A DNA stretch of 6,819 bases from an uncultured Lysobacter sp. (lineage in GTDB: Bacteria; Pseudomonadota; Gammaproteobacteria; Xanthomonadales; Xanthomonadaceae), in assembly GCA_946479915.1 (NCBI GenBank), contig CAMLHR010000069.1:1-6819 (forward strand), written 5' to 3'. The notes beneath the pieces were generated by a model. It did no database searches and was not told the origin of the DNA. It worked only from the letters and a program-made list of their open reading frames with translations. A program made the position numbers and the translations under genes. Shown here one piece after another: positions 1 through 5,986 of the stretch (its first letter is position 1; each line of letters starts with the position of its first letter).

Positions 1-375
1 TTCCTTGATCACGACGGTATCCGCGCCGGGCGGCATCGGCGCGCCGGTGGTGATCTCGATGCACTCCCCCGGGCCGAGCGACTGCCCGGTCGCGAGCCCC
101 GCGAACTGCGCGCCGGCCAGGCGCAGGCCCGCGTCGCCCGCCGCGGCCAGGTCGGCGTGGCGGAACGCGAAACCGTCCATCGCGCTGTTGTCGAACGTCG
201 GCAGGTCGATCGGGGCGACGAGGTCCCCGGCGAGGATGCGACCGTGGCAACGCGCGGTCGCGAGGCGCTCGACCGGCATGTGGCGCGCCGCCGCGACGGA
301 CCGGAGGATGCCCAGCGCCTCCTCGAACGTGATGCGCATCGGCACCCCGGCGTAACGGTCACCCTGCGCGCTCAT
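1..375 (-). CDS. moeA: MoeA, molybdopterin molybdenumtransferase (N-terminal 125 residues, 3' end outside window)
   Basis: MoeA inserts molybdate into adenylylated molybdopterin, the last common step of molybdenum cofactor synthesis in the cytoplasm. The minus-strand frame from 375 runs open to base 1, giving 125 codons of a protein usually about 400 residues long. Visible family signatures are API-DLP followed by FDNSAMDGFA (residues about 55-70, with the conserved Asp62 and Asp67) and GECIEITTGAPMPPGADTVV (about 103-122), whose TGAP threonine (Thr110) matches a residue known to matter in E. coli MoeA. The ATG overlaps the mobA stop as ATGA, which fixes the start and suggests translational coupling. 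A second in-frame ATG at residue 13 (MRITFEEAL) is an alternative start. The identification is firm. Whether the C-terminal domains are intact cannot be seen here. Confidence 0.95.
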   Translation of the reverse strand, partial: MSAQGDRYAGVPMRITFEEALGILRSVAAARHMPVERLATARCHGRILAGDLVAPIDLPTFDNSAMDGFAFRHADLAAAGDAGLRLAGAQFAGLATGQSLGPGECIEITTGAPMPPGADTVVIKE

Positions 376-941
376 GCGGCACCGGCCCTGGCCAGGTCGC
401 CGGGCGTGTTGAGGTTGCCGAAGCGCACGCCGGCCAGCCGCACGCCGCACATGCCGATGCGGGCCTGCAGGGCGTGCACCGCCAGCTCGCCGCGCTCGAG
501 CGCCCGGTCCGCGGCGTCGCGCAGCGTCGGCGCATGCCACAGCGCCACCAGCGGCTGCGGACCGTCGTCGTCCTCGGCCCATGCGCCGATGCCGGAGGCG
601 GCGGATGCGAGCGTCGGCAGCAGGCAGTCGTTGCAGTCCACCAGGTCCACCGGCAGGGTCAGCAGCCACGGCGTCGGGCAGGCCGCGGAGAGCGCGGCGA
701 GCCCGGCGACCGGACCCGCGCCGGTCTCCCGGTCGGGGACCACCGCGATCCCCTGCGCCCGGTAGCGTTCGTGCGCCGTGTTCGCGCTCACCAGCAGTCC
801 GGCCACGCGGCCCTCGAATCGCCGGCGCCAGCGCAGCACCTGCGGCACGCCGCCGCGTTCGATCCAGGCCTTGTCGCGCCCGCCCAGCCGCGTGGCGCGG
901 CCACCGGCCAGCAGTCCGAGGGTGACGTCGGACGGGCTCAC
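372..941 (-). CDS. mobA: MobA, molybdenum cofactor guanylyltransferase
   Basis: MobA transfers GMP from GTP to Mo-molybdopterin to make the guanine dinucleotide form of the cofactor used by DMSO-reductase-family enzymes. The 189-residue product starts with the nucleotidyltransferase signature [17 protein letters not shown] (residues about 10-26). It continues with [11 protein letters not shown] (74-84), a metal-site motif LPVDLVD (Asp99, where E. coli MobA has a Mg-binding Asp), and ends with the typical [10 protein letters not shown] (174-183). Length fits the family (about 190-200). The start is GTG at 941, overlapping the der stop as GTGA. Its own stop overlaps the moeA start as ATGA, so der-mobA-moeA is read as a tightly coupled string. 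No clear Shine-Dalgarno sequence precedes the GTG, which fits re-initiation after der. A related NTP transferase (MocA-like) is possible, but the moeA neighbour favours MobA. Confidence 0.92.
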   Translation of the reverse strand: MSPSDVTLGLLAGGRATRLGGRDKAWIERGGVPQVLRWRRRFEGRVAGLLVSANTAHERYRAQGIAVVPDRETGAGPVAGLAALSAACPTPWLLTLPVDLVDCNDCLLPTLASAASGIGAWAEDDDGPQPLVALWHAPTLRDAADRALERGELAVHALQARIGMCGVRLAGVRFGNLNTPGDLARAGAA

Positions 942-2332
942 CGCTTGACGTGGCGCAGCAGGCGGCGCTTACGCGCGACCTGCCGCTCCGTCAACTCGTT
1001 CTTCCGTCCCTTGAACGGGTTCTCGCCTTCCTTGAACACGAAGCGCACCGGCGTGCCCACCAGCTTGAAGCGCTTGCGGAAGAAGTTCTCGAGGTATCGC
1101 TTGTAGCTATCGCTCAGGGTGCGCAGGCGCGAGCCGTGGACGATGAAGGTCGGCGGGCTCTCCCCGCCGGGATGCGCGAACCGCAGCTTGGCCACGTGCC
1201 CGCGCACCACGGGCGGCGGGTTGGCCTCGTAGGCGGCCTCGATGGCGCGCGTGACCTCGCTGGTGCCGAACTCGCGGGTGGCCGAGCCGTGCGCGCGATG
1301 GATCGCGCGGAACAGCTCGCGCAATCCCGACCCGTGCAGCGCCGAGATGCGCACGGCCTCCGCCCAGTCCACGAAACCGAGCTTGCGCGAGAGCAGCGCC
1401 TCCGCCTGTTCGCGCTGGTACGTCGTCAGCCCGTCCCACTTGTTGACGGCCACGACCAGCGCGCGCCCGGCGTCGAGCACCGCGCCCAGCACGCTCGCGT
1501 CCTGGTCGGTCACGCCCTCGCTGGCGTCGAGCATGATCACCGCGACCTGGCACTGCTCGATCGCCTGCAGCGTCTTGACGATGGAGAACTTCTCCACCGC
1601 CTCGTCCACCTTCGACTTGCGGCGCAGGCCCGCGGTGTCCACCAGCCGGTAGCGACGGCCGTCGCGCTCCAGGTCGACGGCGATCGAGTCGCGCGTCGTG
1701 CCGGGCACGTCGGACGCGATCATCCGTTCCTCGCCGAGGATCCGGTTCACCAGCGTGGACTTGCCGACGTTGGGCCGGCCGACGAACGCCACCCGCACGC
1801 GGCCCGGATCGTCGTCGGGCACCCCGGCCAGGCCGGCCTCCGGCAGGCGGGCCAGCACCTGCGCGTGCAGCTCGTCGATGCCCTGGCGATGCGCCGACGA
1901 CGTGCCGAGCATCTCGCCGATGCCGTAGCGCGAGAACTCGCCGAACGCGGACTGCACGTCGATGCCGTCGATCTTGTTGACGACCAGCAGCGTGGGCCGG
2001 TCCGCCTTGCGCAGCCACGCGAGGATGTCGTGGTCGAGCGTGGACGGCCCTTCGCGGCCGTCGACGACGAACAGGATCAGGTCCGCTTCCAGCGCCGCGG
2101 CGCGCGCTTGCTTCGCGGTGGCGCCCGCCAGGCCCTCGTCGCTGCCGCCGATGCCGCCGGTGTCGACGAGCACGAACGGCCGCTCCGGGTCGAGGCGGCA
2201 CACGCCGTAGTTGCGGTCGCGGGTCACGCCGGGCTGGTCGTGGACCAGCGCGTCGCGGGTGCGCGTCAGCGCATTGAACAGCGTCGACTTGCCGACGTTC
2301 GGCCGTCCGACAAGTGCGACGAGGGGGAGCAT
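938..2332 (-). CDS. der: Der (EngA), double-domain ribosome assembly GTPase
   Basis: Der is an essential GTPase with two tandem G domains that helps mature the 50S ribosomal subunit. The 464-residue product has the normal family length. G domain 1 shows GRPNVGKS (residues 9-16), PGVTRD (35-40), DTGG (57-60), NKID (119-122) and a TSSA G5 loop (about 144-147). G domain 2 shows GRPNVGKS (185-192), PGTTRD (210-215), DTAG (232-235), NKWD (297-300) and SAL (330-332). The KH-like C-terminal domain follows (about 355-440, with [13 protein letters not shown] and PTFIVHG), then a basic tail. The reading frame stays open upstream into bamB up to 3022. However, the protein family begins at [16 protein letters not shown], so ATG 2332 is the start. 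It lies 13 bases after the bamB stop without a strong ribosome site. Its stop overlaps the mobA GTG. All key GTPase residues are present. Confidence 0.98.
   Translation of the reverse strand: MLPLVALVGRPNVGKSTLFNALTRTRDALVHDQPGVTRDRNYGVCRLDPERPFVLVDTGGIGGSDEGLAGATAKQARAAALEADLILFVVDGREGPSTLDHDILAWLRKADRPTLLVVNKIDGIDVQSAFGEFSRYGIGEMLGTSSAHRQGIDELHAQVLARLPEAGLAGVPDDDPGRVRVAFVGRPNVGKSTLVNRILGEERMIASDVPGTTRDSIAVDLERDGRRYRLVDTAGLRRKSKVDEAVEKFSIVKTLQAIEQCQVAVIMLDASEGVTDQDASVLGAVLDAGRALVVAVNKWDGLTTYQREQAEALLSRKLGFVDWAEAVRISALHGSGLRELFRAIHRAHGSATREFGTSEVTRAIEAAYEANPPPVVRGHVAKLRFAHPGGESPPTFIVHGSRLRTLSDSYKRYLENFFRKRFKLVGTPVRFVFKEGENPFKGRKNELTERQVARKRRLLRHVKR
1751..1783. repeat. Diverged DNA repeat of the Der P-loop (second copy at 2279-2311)
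   Basis: These 33 bases match 2279-2311 at 30 positions, in the same orientation and 528 bases apart. Both encode the [11 protein letters not shown]-loop of the two tandem G domains of Der. The likeness reflects the ancient domain duplication plus identical codon choice. It is not a mobile or regulatory repeat. Confidence 0.75.
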
Positions 2333-2345
2333 GGCGTCGTGGGCG

Positions 2346-3530
2346 TCACTGGATCCGGTAGGCGCTGAGGCGGCCTTCGACGTCCTGCACGACGAGGATC
2401 CCGTCGGCGACGCGCGGCGCGCCGCGGATCGCATCGCCGGCATCCACGCGCGCGGCGAACGCACCGTCGGAGAGCTGCAGCCAGTGCAGGTAGCCCTCGA
2501 AGTCGCCGACCACCGCGTAGCCGCCGTGGATGGCGACGCCGCCGAGGTTGCGCCGGGCGAGCCCTTCCTGGCGCCACATCTCCGCGCCGGACGCCTTGTC
2601 CAGGCCCCACACCGTGTCCTCGCGATCGGCGACCACGACCTTGTCCGGCCCGACGCCGGCACGGCCGGCGCCGCCCTTGTCCTGCGCCCAGATCGGGCGC
2701 CCCGTCGGCGCGTCGATCGCGACCGTCTGCCCGCGGTAGCTGCTCGCGAACAGCGTCGCGCCGTCGAGCACCGGCGCACCGTCGATGTCGGCCAGGCGCT
2801 CGAGTTCCGACCGTCCCTCCTGCGAGGCGACCGGGAGCTGCCACAGCACGCGTCCGTCCTGCAGCGCCAGCGCGGCGACGTTGCCGTCGTCGTTGCCGAC
2901 GAACACGTAGCCCGGGCCCAGCACGGGCGCGTCGGTGCCGCGCACGACGAGCGCCGGGACCGCGGGGGCCCAGAACCAGCGCTGCTCGCCGCTGGCCGCG
3001 TCGAAGGCGGTGATCCGGCCATCGTCGCTGCGGACCAGCACCGCGCCCTGCCCGACCGCGGGCGGCGCGGTGATCTCGGCGTTCACTTCCGCGCGCCACC
3101 GCTCGGCGCCGGACGCCGCGTCGAGCGCGACGACCACGCCGTCGAGGCCCCCGGCCACCACCAGCCCGTCGCCGACGCCGGGGCCCGCGGCCAGCCGCAG
3201 GCCATCGGCCGGGAACTGCCATGCGGCGGCGCCCGTCTGCAGGTCGAAGGCGCGCAGGCCGCCGTCCAGGCCGGTGGCGTACACGCGGCCGTCCGCGATC
3301 GCGGGCCCCTGGTGGGTGCCGCTGCGGCCCTCGCCGTCGCCGACGCCGGCCGACCACAGGTGCGAGACGGTCGCGGTCGGCGCGAACTCCACCAGCGCGG
3401 CGGGCGCCGCGGCGGCGTCGTCGCGATCGAACCACCCGCTGATGGTGCTGCAACCGGCGAGCATCACGGTGGCGGCCACCAGGGCGGACAGGCGCAGCGC
3501 GGTCGGGTTCGGGCGTGGGGTCGGCTTCAT
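2346..3530 (-). CDS. bamB: BamB, outer-membrane protein assembly lipoprotein
   Basis: BamB is a periplasmic beta-propeller lipoprotein of the BAM complex, which folds beta-barrel proteins into the outer membrane. The 394-residue product begins with a signal peptide and the lipobox LAGC (residues 24-27). The +2 residue is Ser, so outer-membrane sorting by Lol is expected. PQQ-like blades repeat along the chain: [13 protein letters not shown] (about 94-106), [11 protein letters not shown] (135-145), [11 protein letters not shown] (175-185), [10 protein letters not shown] (221-230), [11 protein letters not shown] (271-281) and [11 protein letters not shown] (309-319). The segment ALVVRG (193-198) and the ERLADID segment (244-250) line up with the BamA-binding region recalled from E. 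coli BamB (Leu173/Leu175/Arg176 and Asp227/Asp229). ATG 3530 is preceded by AAAGGGA at 3542-3548, 11 bases away. The gene follows yfgM by 33 bases and is followed by der, the common order in gammaproteobacteria. Confidence 0.97.
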   Translation of the reverse strand: MKPTPRPNPTALRLSALVAATVMLAGCSTISGWFDRDDAAAAPAALVEFAPTATVSHLWSAGVGDGEGRSGTHQGPAIADGRVYATGLDGGLRAFDLQTGAAAWQFPADGLRLAAGPGVGDGLVVAGGLDGVVVALDAASGAERWRAEVNAEITAPPAVGQGAVLVRSDDGRITAFDAASGEQRWFWAPAVPALVVRGTDAPVLGPGYVFVGNDDGNVAALALQDGRVLWQLPVASQEGRSELERLADIDGAPVLDGATLFASSYRGQTVAIDAPTGRPIWAQDKGGAGRAGVGPDKVVVADREDTVWGLDKASGAEMWRQEGLARRNLGGVAIHGGYAVVGDFEGYLHWLQLSDGAFAARVDAGDAIRGAPRVADGILVVQDVEGRLSAYRIQ

Positions 3531-3541
3531 CGGATGGGCTG

Positions 3542-3548
3542 TCCCTTT
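3542..3548 (-). promoter_or_regulatory. Ribosome binding site of bamB
   Basis: AAAGGGA lies in the 33-base gap between yfgM and bamB, 11 bases from ATG 3530. The spacing is slightly long, but it is the only Shine-Dalgarno-like sequence there, and the start is independently supported by the signal peptide. Confidence 0.45.
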
Positions 3549-3563
3549 GGGGATGGAGGGCGG

Positions 3564-4196
3564 TCAGGCGCTGGCGTCGTCGGCCGGCGGCGTGCCGCCC
3601 ACCGCGACCAGCTTGATCTCGAGCAGCGAGCGCTGCGGCGCACCGGCTTCCAGGCCCTTGATGGCCTGGAGGTAGGAGGCCTGCGCGGCCTCGCGGCGGC
3701 CCAGCGCCGCCTCGGCGTCGCCGCGCAGCTCCAGCATCGCCGGCTGGTCGGCGTCGGCGAGCAGCGCGAGCGCTTCCTCCGCCTTGTCGTGGTCGAGCAG
3801 CAGCCGCGCGAGCCGCATGTGGACGATGCGCTGCAACGCCGGATCCTCGGCCGATGCCGCGCGCAGCGTGGCGATGGCTTCCTCGCCCTGTCCCGCGTCG
3901 ACCTGGGCCTTGGCGAGGCGCAGCGAGGCCAGCGTCGCGTACGGGACGCCCTGCAGCGCGGCGACTTCGGCCTCTGCGGCCTCGAGCTCGCCGGACTGGA
4001 TCGATTCGACGACCGCGTCGTACTGCTGGCCGAACCCCACGCGCTGCTCGTGCTGGTGCTGCTGCCACCATTTCCAGCCGAAGATGGCGCCGAGCCCCAG
4101 CACGATGCCGCCGACCAGGGCCAGGGCGTTCTCGCGCAGCCACGCGCGGACGCGTTCGCCTTGTTCGTGTTCGTCGAGGAGTTCGTCCAGTGCCAT
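3564..4196 (-). CDS. yfgM: YfgM-like inner-membrane tetratricopeptide protein
   Basis: YfgM is a single-pass inner-membrane protein with a periplasmic TPR domain. In E. coli it associates with the chaperone PpiD and the SecYEG translocon and aids handover of envelope proteins. The 210-residue product has the family layout: an acidic cytoplasmic N terminus (MALDELLDEHEQGERVRAWLRE), one membrane segment at about residues 24-41, then WKWWQQHQHE and helical TPR-like repeats to about 190. PYATLASLRLAK (85-96) and LELRGDAEAALG (155-166) match the usual YfgM pattern. The frame is open up to an ATG at 4238, but the family starts at MALDEL. ATG 4196 also has GGCGGAAG directly upstream (4200-4207), so 4196 is chosen. 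It lies 33 bases upstream of bamB, consistent with a shared envelope-biogenesis transcript. The gene symbol follows E. coli. The biochemical role here is inferred by homology. Confidence 0.9.
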   Translation of the reverse strand: MALDELLDEHEQGERVRAWLRENALALVGGIVLGLGAIFGWKWWQQHQHEQRVGFGQQYDAVVESIQSGELEAAEAEVAALQGVPYATLASLRLAKAQVDAGQGEEAIATLRAASAEDPALQRIVHMRLARLLLDHDKAEEALALLADADQPAMLELRGDAEAALGRREAAQASYLQAIKGLEAGAPQRSLLEIKLVAVGGTPPADDASA

Positions 4197-4199
4197 GTG

Positions 4200-4207
4200 C
4201 TTCCGCC
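4200..4207 (-). promoter_or_regulatory. Ribosome binding site of yfgM
   Basis: GGCGGAAG lies just before ATG 4196, with the GGCGGA part ending 5 bases from the start. It decides in favour of 4196 over the longer in-frame ATG at 4238, which also lacks family support. Confidence 0.5.
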
Positions 4208-4221
4208 GATGCCGGTCAAGG

Positions 4222-4248
4222 CGCGACCCGGCTCGCATCGCGACCCGG
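4222..4248. repeat. Direct repeat of CGCGACCCGG, two copies 17 bases apart
   Basis: The 10-mer occurs at 4222-4231 and 4239-4248, a start-to-start distance of 17 bases, in the gap upstream of yfgM. The second copy runs into the 12-bp palindrome at 4241-4252. The spacing is not an exact number of helical turns. It could be a tandem binding site, a slip-replication duplication, or coincidence in GC-rich DNA. Confidence 0.35.
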
Positions 4249-4252
4249 GTCG
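4241..4252. repeat. Perfect 12-bp palindrome CGACCCGGGTCG upstream of yfgM
   Basis: The 12 bases are identical on both strands and lie 44 bases upstream of the yfgM ATG. Perfect dyads of this size can be operators, but in DNA this rich in G and C they also arise by chance. The element is followed by a second perfect palindrome, CCGCTAGCGG (4266-4275), and by GGGATGTCCC (4258-4267), a 4-bp inverted repeat with a 2-base centre. No promoter elements were recognised beside them, so the function is unknown. Confidence 0.4.
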
Positions 4253-4286
4253 ACGTTGGGATGTCCCGCTAGCGGATGGACGCGAT

Positions 4287-4298
4287 CACGGGGCCGTG
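4287..4298. repeat. Short inverted repeat next to the rodZ hairpin
   Basis: CACGG and CCGTG are separated by only two bases, giving a near-perfect 12-base palindrome beside the larger hairpin (one base lies between them). A 2-base loop is too tight, so an RNA fold would have four pairs and a 4-base loop. It could extend the structured rodZ 3' region or be a protein-binding dyad. The sequence alone does not tell. Confidence 0.35.
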
Positions 4299-4299
4299 G

Positions 4300-4319
4300 C
4301 CCGGGGTCCAGGCCCCGGG
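4300..4319 (-). terminator. GC-rich hairpin after rodZ, possible terminator or attenuator without a T tract
   Basis: A perfect 7-bp inverted repeat (CCCGGGG paired with CCCCGGG, 6-base loop) starts 15 bases past the rodZ stop. The position suits a transcript end for rlmN-pilF-rodZ, and an all-G/C stem would be very stable. No run of T follows on the minus strand, so it is not a classical intrinsic terminator. It may act as an mRNA 3'-end stabiliser, a pause site, or a terminator that needs Rho. Confidence 0.4.
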
Positions 4320-4334
4320 GATGCCCGACGCGCG

Positions 4335-5171
4335 TCAGTCGTGGACCGGCGCGAGGGACCCGTCAGAGGATACCGTAAAGCGTGCGACGTTCGCGCGCCG
4401 GAACGCGTCGAGCGACACCGCTTCGCCACCGGCCTCCACCTCCACCGCGCTGGCGTTGCCGAGCACGACGGCGCCGACGTCGGCGAGCGCGTAGTTGCGC
4501 GCGGTGCCGGCCGCCAGCAGTCCCTTCTCGAGCACGCGCCCGTCACGGCCCGTGACCTCGACCCAGCTGTCCCCGGCGAACTGCAGCGCGAGCAGGGGCC
4601 GCGACGGCGCGGCCGTGGCGGTCGCCGAGGGCACCACCGGCGAAGGCGTCATCGAGGCGACCATCGGCGTGCGCTCGACCGGCGCGGCCATGGCGGCACG
4701 CGGCTGGCCCGTGTTGGCGGGCGTGGCGGTCACCGGGACGTCGAGCGGTGCGACGTTGCCGGCGGGCATGGCGACCTGGGTGCGCGTGCCCATCCAGACC
4801 GAACCGACGATGGCGGCGGTGATGGCGACATAGGCCGCGCGCCGGCTGAACTGTTCGAACAGGCGCTGGTGGCGCGGCACGTAGGCGTGCGTGACCAGGG
4901 CGGGCGGCTCGACCGGGCCGACCTTCGCGGCCTCGATGGTGGTCGCGGTCCCCAGGCCGAGCAGGCGGGAGTAGCTGCGAAGCTGCCCGCGCACGAAGAC
5001 CGGCGCGCCGAGGCGGCCCCAGTCCTCTTCCTCGAGCGACTTCACGACCCGGACCGGCATCTTCAGCCGCGCCGCGACGTCCTCGAGCTGCAGCCCGGCG
5101 GCTTCCCTGGCGCGGCGGAGACGTTCGCCGCAGCCGCGGTCGCCTTGAGGCGCGGCTTGGTTTGGGTGCAT
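4335..5171 (-). CDS. rodZ: RodZ, cytoskeletal cell-shape protein with HTH and DUF4115 domains
   Basis: RodZ links the MreB cytoskeleton to the cell-wall elongation machinery across the inner membrane. The product (278 residues from this ATG) has the standard layout. The N-terminal Cro/HTH_25-type domain spans about residues 14-75 (GERLRRAREAAGLQLEDVAARLKMPVRVV, then VFVRGQLRSYSRLLGL). A basic juxtamembrane stretch (RHQRLFEQFSRR) precedes a membrane segment at about 112-128. A Pro/Ala/Thr-rich periplasmic linker (about 130-190) leads to a C-terminal DUF4115 domain (about 193-268, with FAGDSWVEVTGRDGRVLEKGLLAAG). Two starts are possible: GTG 5177, which overlaps the pilF stop as GTGA, and ATG 5171 two codons later. 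The purine run GGGGGA at 5181-5186 sits 9 bases from the ATG but only 3 from the GTG, so the ATG is preferred. The difference is two residues. A DNA-binding regulator is unlikely given the membrane and DUF4115 parts. Confidence 0.94.
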   Translation of the reverse strand: MHPNQAAPQGDRGCGERLRRAREAAGLQLEDVAARLKMPVRVVKSLEEEDWGRLGAPVFVRGQLRSYSRLLGLGTATTIEAAKVGPVEPPALVTHAYVPRHQRLFEQFSRRAAYVAITAAIVGSVWMGTRTQVAMPAGNVAPLDVPVTATPANTGQPRAAMAAPVERTPMVASMTPSPVVPSATATAAPSRPLLALQFAGDSWVEVTGRDGRVLEKGLLAAGTARNYALADVGAVVLGNASAVEVEAGGEAVSLDAFRRANVARFTVSSDGSLAPVHD

Positions 5172-5173
5172 CG

Positions 5174-5986
5174 TCACTGGTCCCCCGCTTGGGCCGGATG
5201 ATCCCCGAACTCGGCCCGCATGCGTCCCATATAACGCTCGGCGGCCGCTTTGTCGCCGAGTTTCTGCTCAATCTGTGACGCAAGTTGTAACGCACGCGCG
5301 TCTGCGGGTCCAGCGGCAAGGCGTCGCTGCGAAAACGCCCGGGCCGCGAAGGCGTCGCCGCGGCGGTACGAGAGTTCGGCCATGGCGCCCAGGGCGACCA
5401 CGCTTTCCGGGTCGATCGCCAGCGCCGCCCGGAGGTCGCGCTCGGCCCGGGCGTCCTGCCCGGCGCTCACCGCGCAGCGGCCCGCATTGGCCAGTGCACC
5501 GGCCCGGGCGGCATAGCCGGGGTCGGCCAGGGCCCGGTCGAACCAGGCCAGGGACTGGGCCGGCTGGCCGTTGGCGCACAGCCAGGTCCCGTAATTGTTG
5601 AAGGTGGCGCCGCGGGGCGCGAGCTCCGCCGCGGCCGCGAAATGCCGGCCGGCGGCGGCCGGATCCCCTTCCCGGCTGTCGACGAGCGCCAGGAGGGTGT
5701 GGGCATCGGCCGAGCGGGGCTCGAGCGCCAGCACCGCCTCGGCATGGTCGCGGGCCTCGCCGAGCGCGCCCTCGGCCAGCCGGTGCTGCGCCAGCAGCAG
5801 CCGCTGCCGCGTCCCCATGGCCGACGCCCCCGGCTGTGCCTCGTCGCTGATCTCCACGACGTGGCCGGTCTGGGTGTAGTCGCCGCGGGACAGGTCCGGG
5901 CGCACGAACGTCAGCCGGCTGCAGCCGCCCGCCGCCAGCACGACGGCCGTCGCGAACAGGAGCGCCCGTGCGCTAGGCGACGGCAT
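5174..5986 (-). CDS. pilF: PilF/PilW, type IV pilus biogenesis TPR lipoprotein (pilotin)
   Basis: PilF is an outer-membrane lipoprotein that helps the secretin PilQ reach and assemble in the outer membrane, so it is needed for type IV pili. The 270-residue product has a short hydrophobic signal (residues about 8-21) ending at Cys22, with +2 Ser as expected for outer-membrane sorting. The mature part is a chain of TPRs from about residue 57 to 260. The family signature [24 protein letters not shown] (residues 130-153) and [13 protein letters not shown] (164-176) is clear. The lipobox reads AGGC, lacking the usual Leu at -3 (Leu17 is at -5). The start ATG 5986 lies inside the last codons of rlmN, giving a 14-base overlap. 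rodZ begins at the pilF stop. This rlmN-pilF-rodZ order is common in gammaproteobacteria with type IV pili, which implies twitching motility or DNA uptake elsewhere in this genome. Confidence 0.94.
   Translation of the reverse strand: MPSPSARALLFATAVVLAAGGCSRLTFVRPDLSRGDYTQTGHVVEISDEAQPGASAMGTRQRLLLAQHRLAEGALGEARDHAEAVLALEPRSADAHTLLALVDSREGDPAAAGRHFAAAAELAPRGATFNNYGTWLCANGQPAQSLAWFDRALADPGYAARAGALANAGRCAVSAGQDARAERDLRAALAIDPESVVALGAMAELSYRRGDAFAARAFSQRRLAAGPADARALQLASQIEQKLGDKAAAERYMGRMRAEFGDHPAQAGDQ
5181..5186 (-). promoter_or_regulatory. Ribosome binding site of rodZ inside the end of pilF
   Basis: GGGGGA is the only purine-rich run near the rodZ start. It is 9 bases from ATG 5171 but only 3 from GTG 5177, and so favours the ATG. 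It lies in the last codons of pilF, so rodZ initiation is likely to depend on ribosomes finishing pilF. Confidence 0.5.

Noticed and set aside
950..2368. A 472-codon plus-strand open frame antisense to der
   Set aside because: It mirrors der codon structure and has no family features. der carries all GTPase motifs on the other strand.
2333..3022. N-terminal extension of the der frame by 230 codons
   Set aside because: The extension overlaps bamB in another frame and is Arg/Ser/Thr-rich without domain content. Der proteins begin right at [16 protein letters not shown].
2266..4143. A 625-codon minus-strand open frame spanning bamB and yfgM
   Set aside because: It is an out-of-frame reading of bamB and yfgM, dominated by Arg/Ala/Gly, and both genes are well supported in their own frames.
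4214..4219. TTGACC on the minus strand as a -35 box for yfgM
   Set aside because: It is only 17 bases from the yfgM ATG, so the -10 would fall in the start codon region, and no -10-like sequence is present.
4197..4238. A longer yfgM start at 4238 (14 extra residues, MRAGSRLDRHRRKH)
   Set aside because: The extra residues are not typical of the family. ATG 4196 has an adjacent ribosome binding site and matches the usual YfgM N terminus.
2211..5201. A 996-codon open frame on the plus strand antisense to rodZ, yfgM, bamB and the start of der
   Set aside because: The translation is low-complexity Arg/Gly/Ala/Val-rich with no recognisable domain, and it runs across four clear minus-strand genes and their gaps. 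Long stop-free antisense frames are expected when third positions are nearly all G or C.
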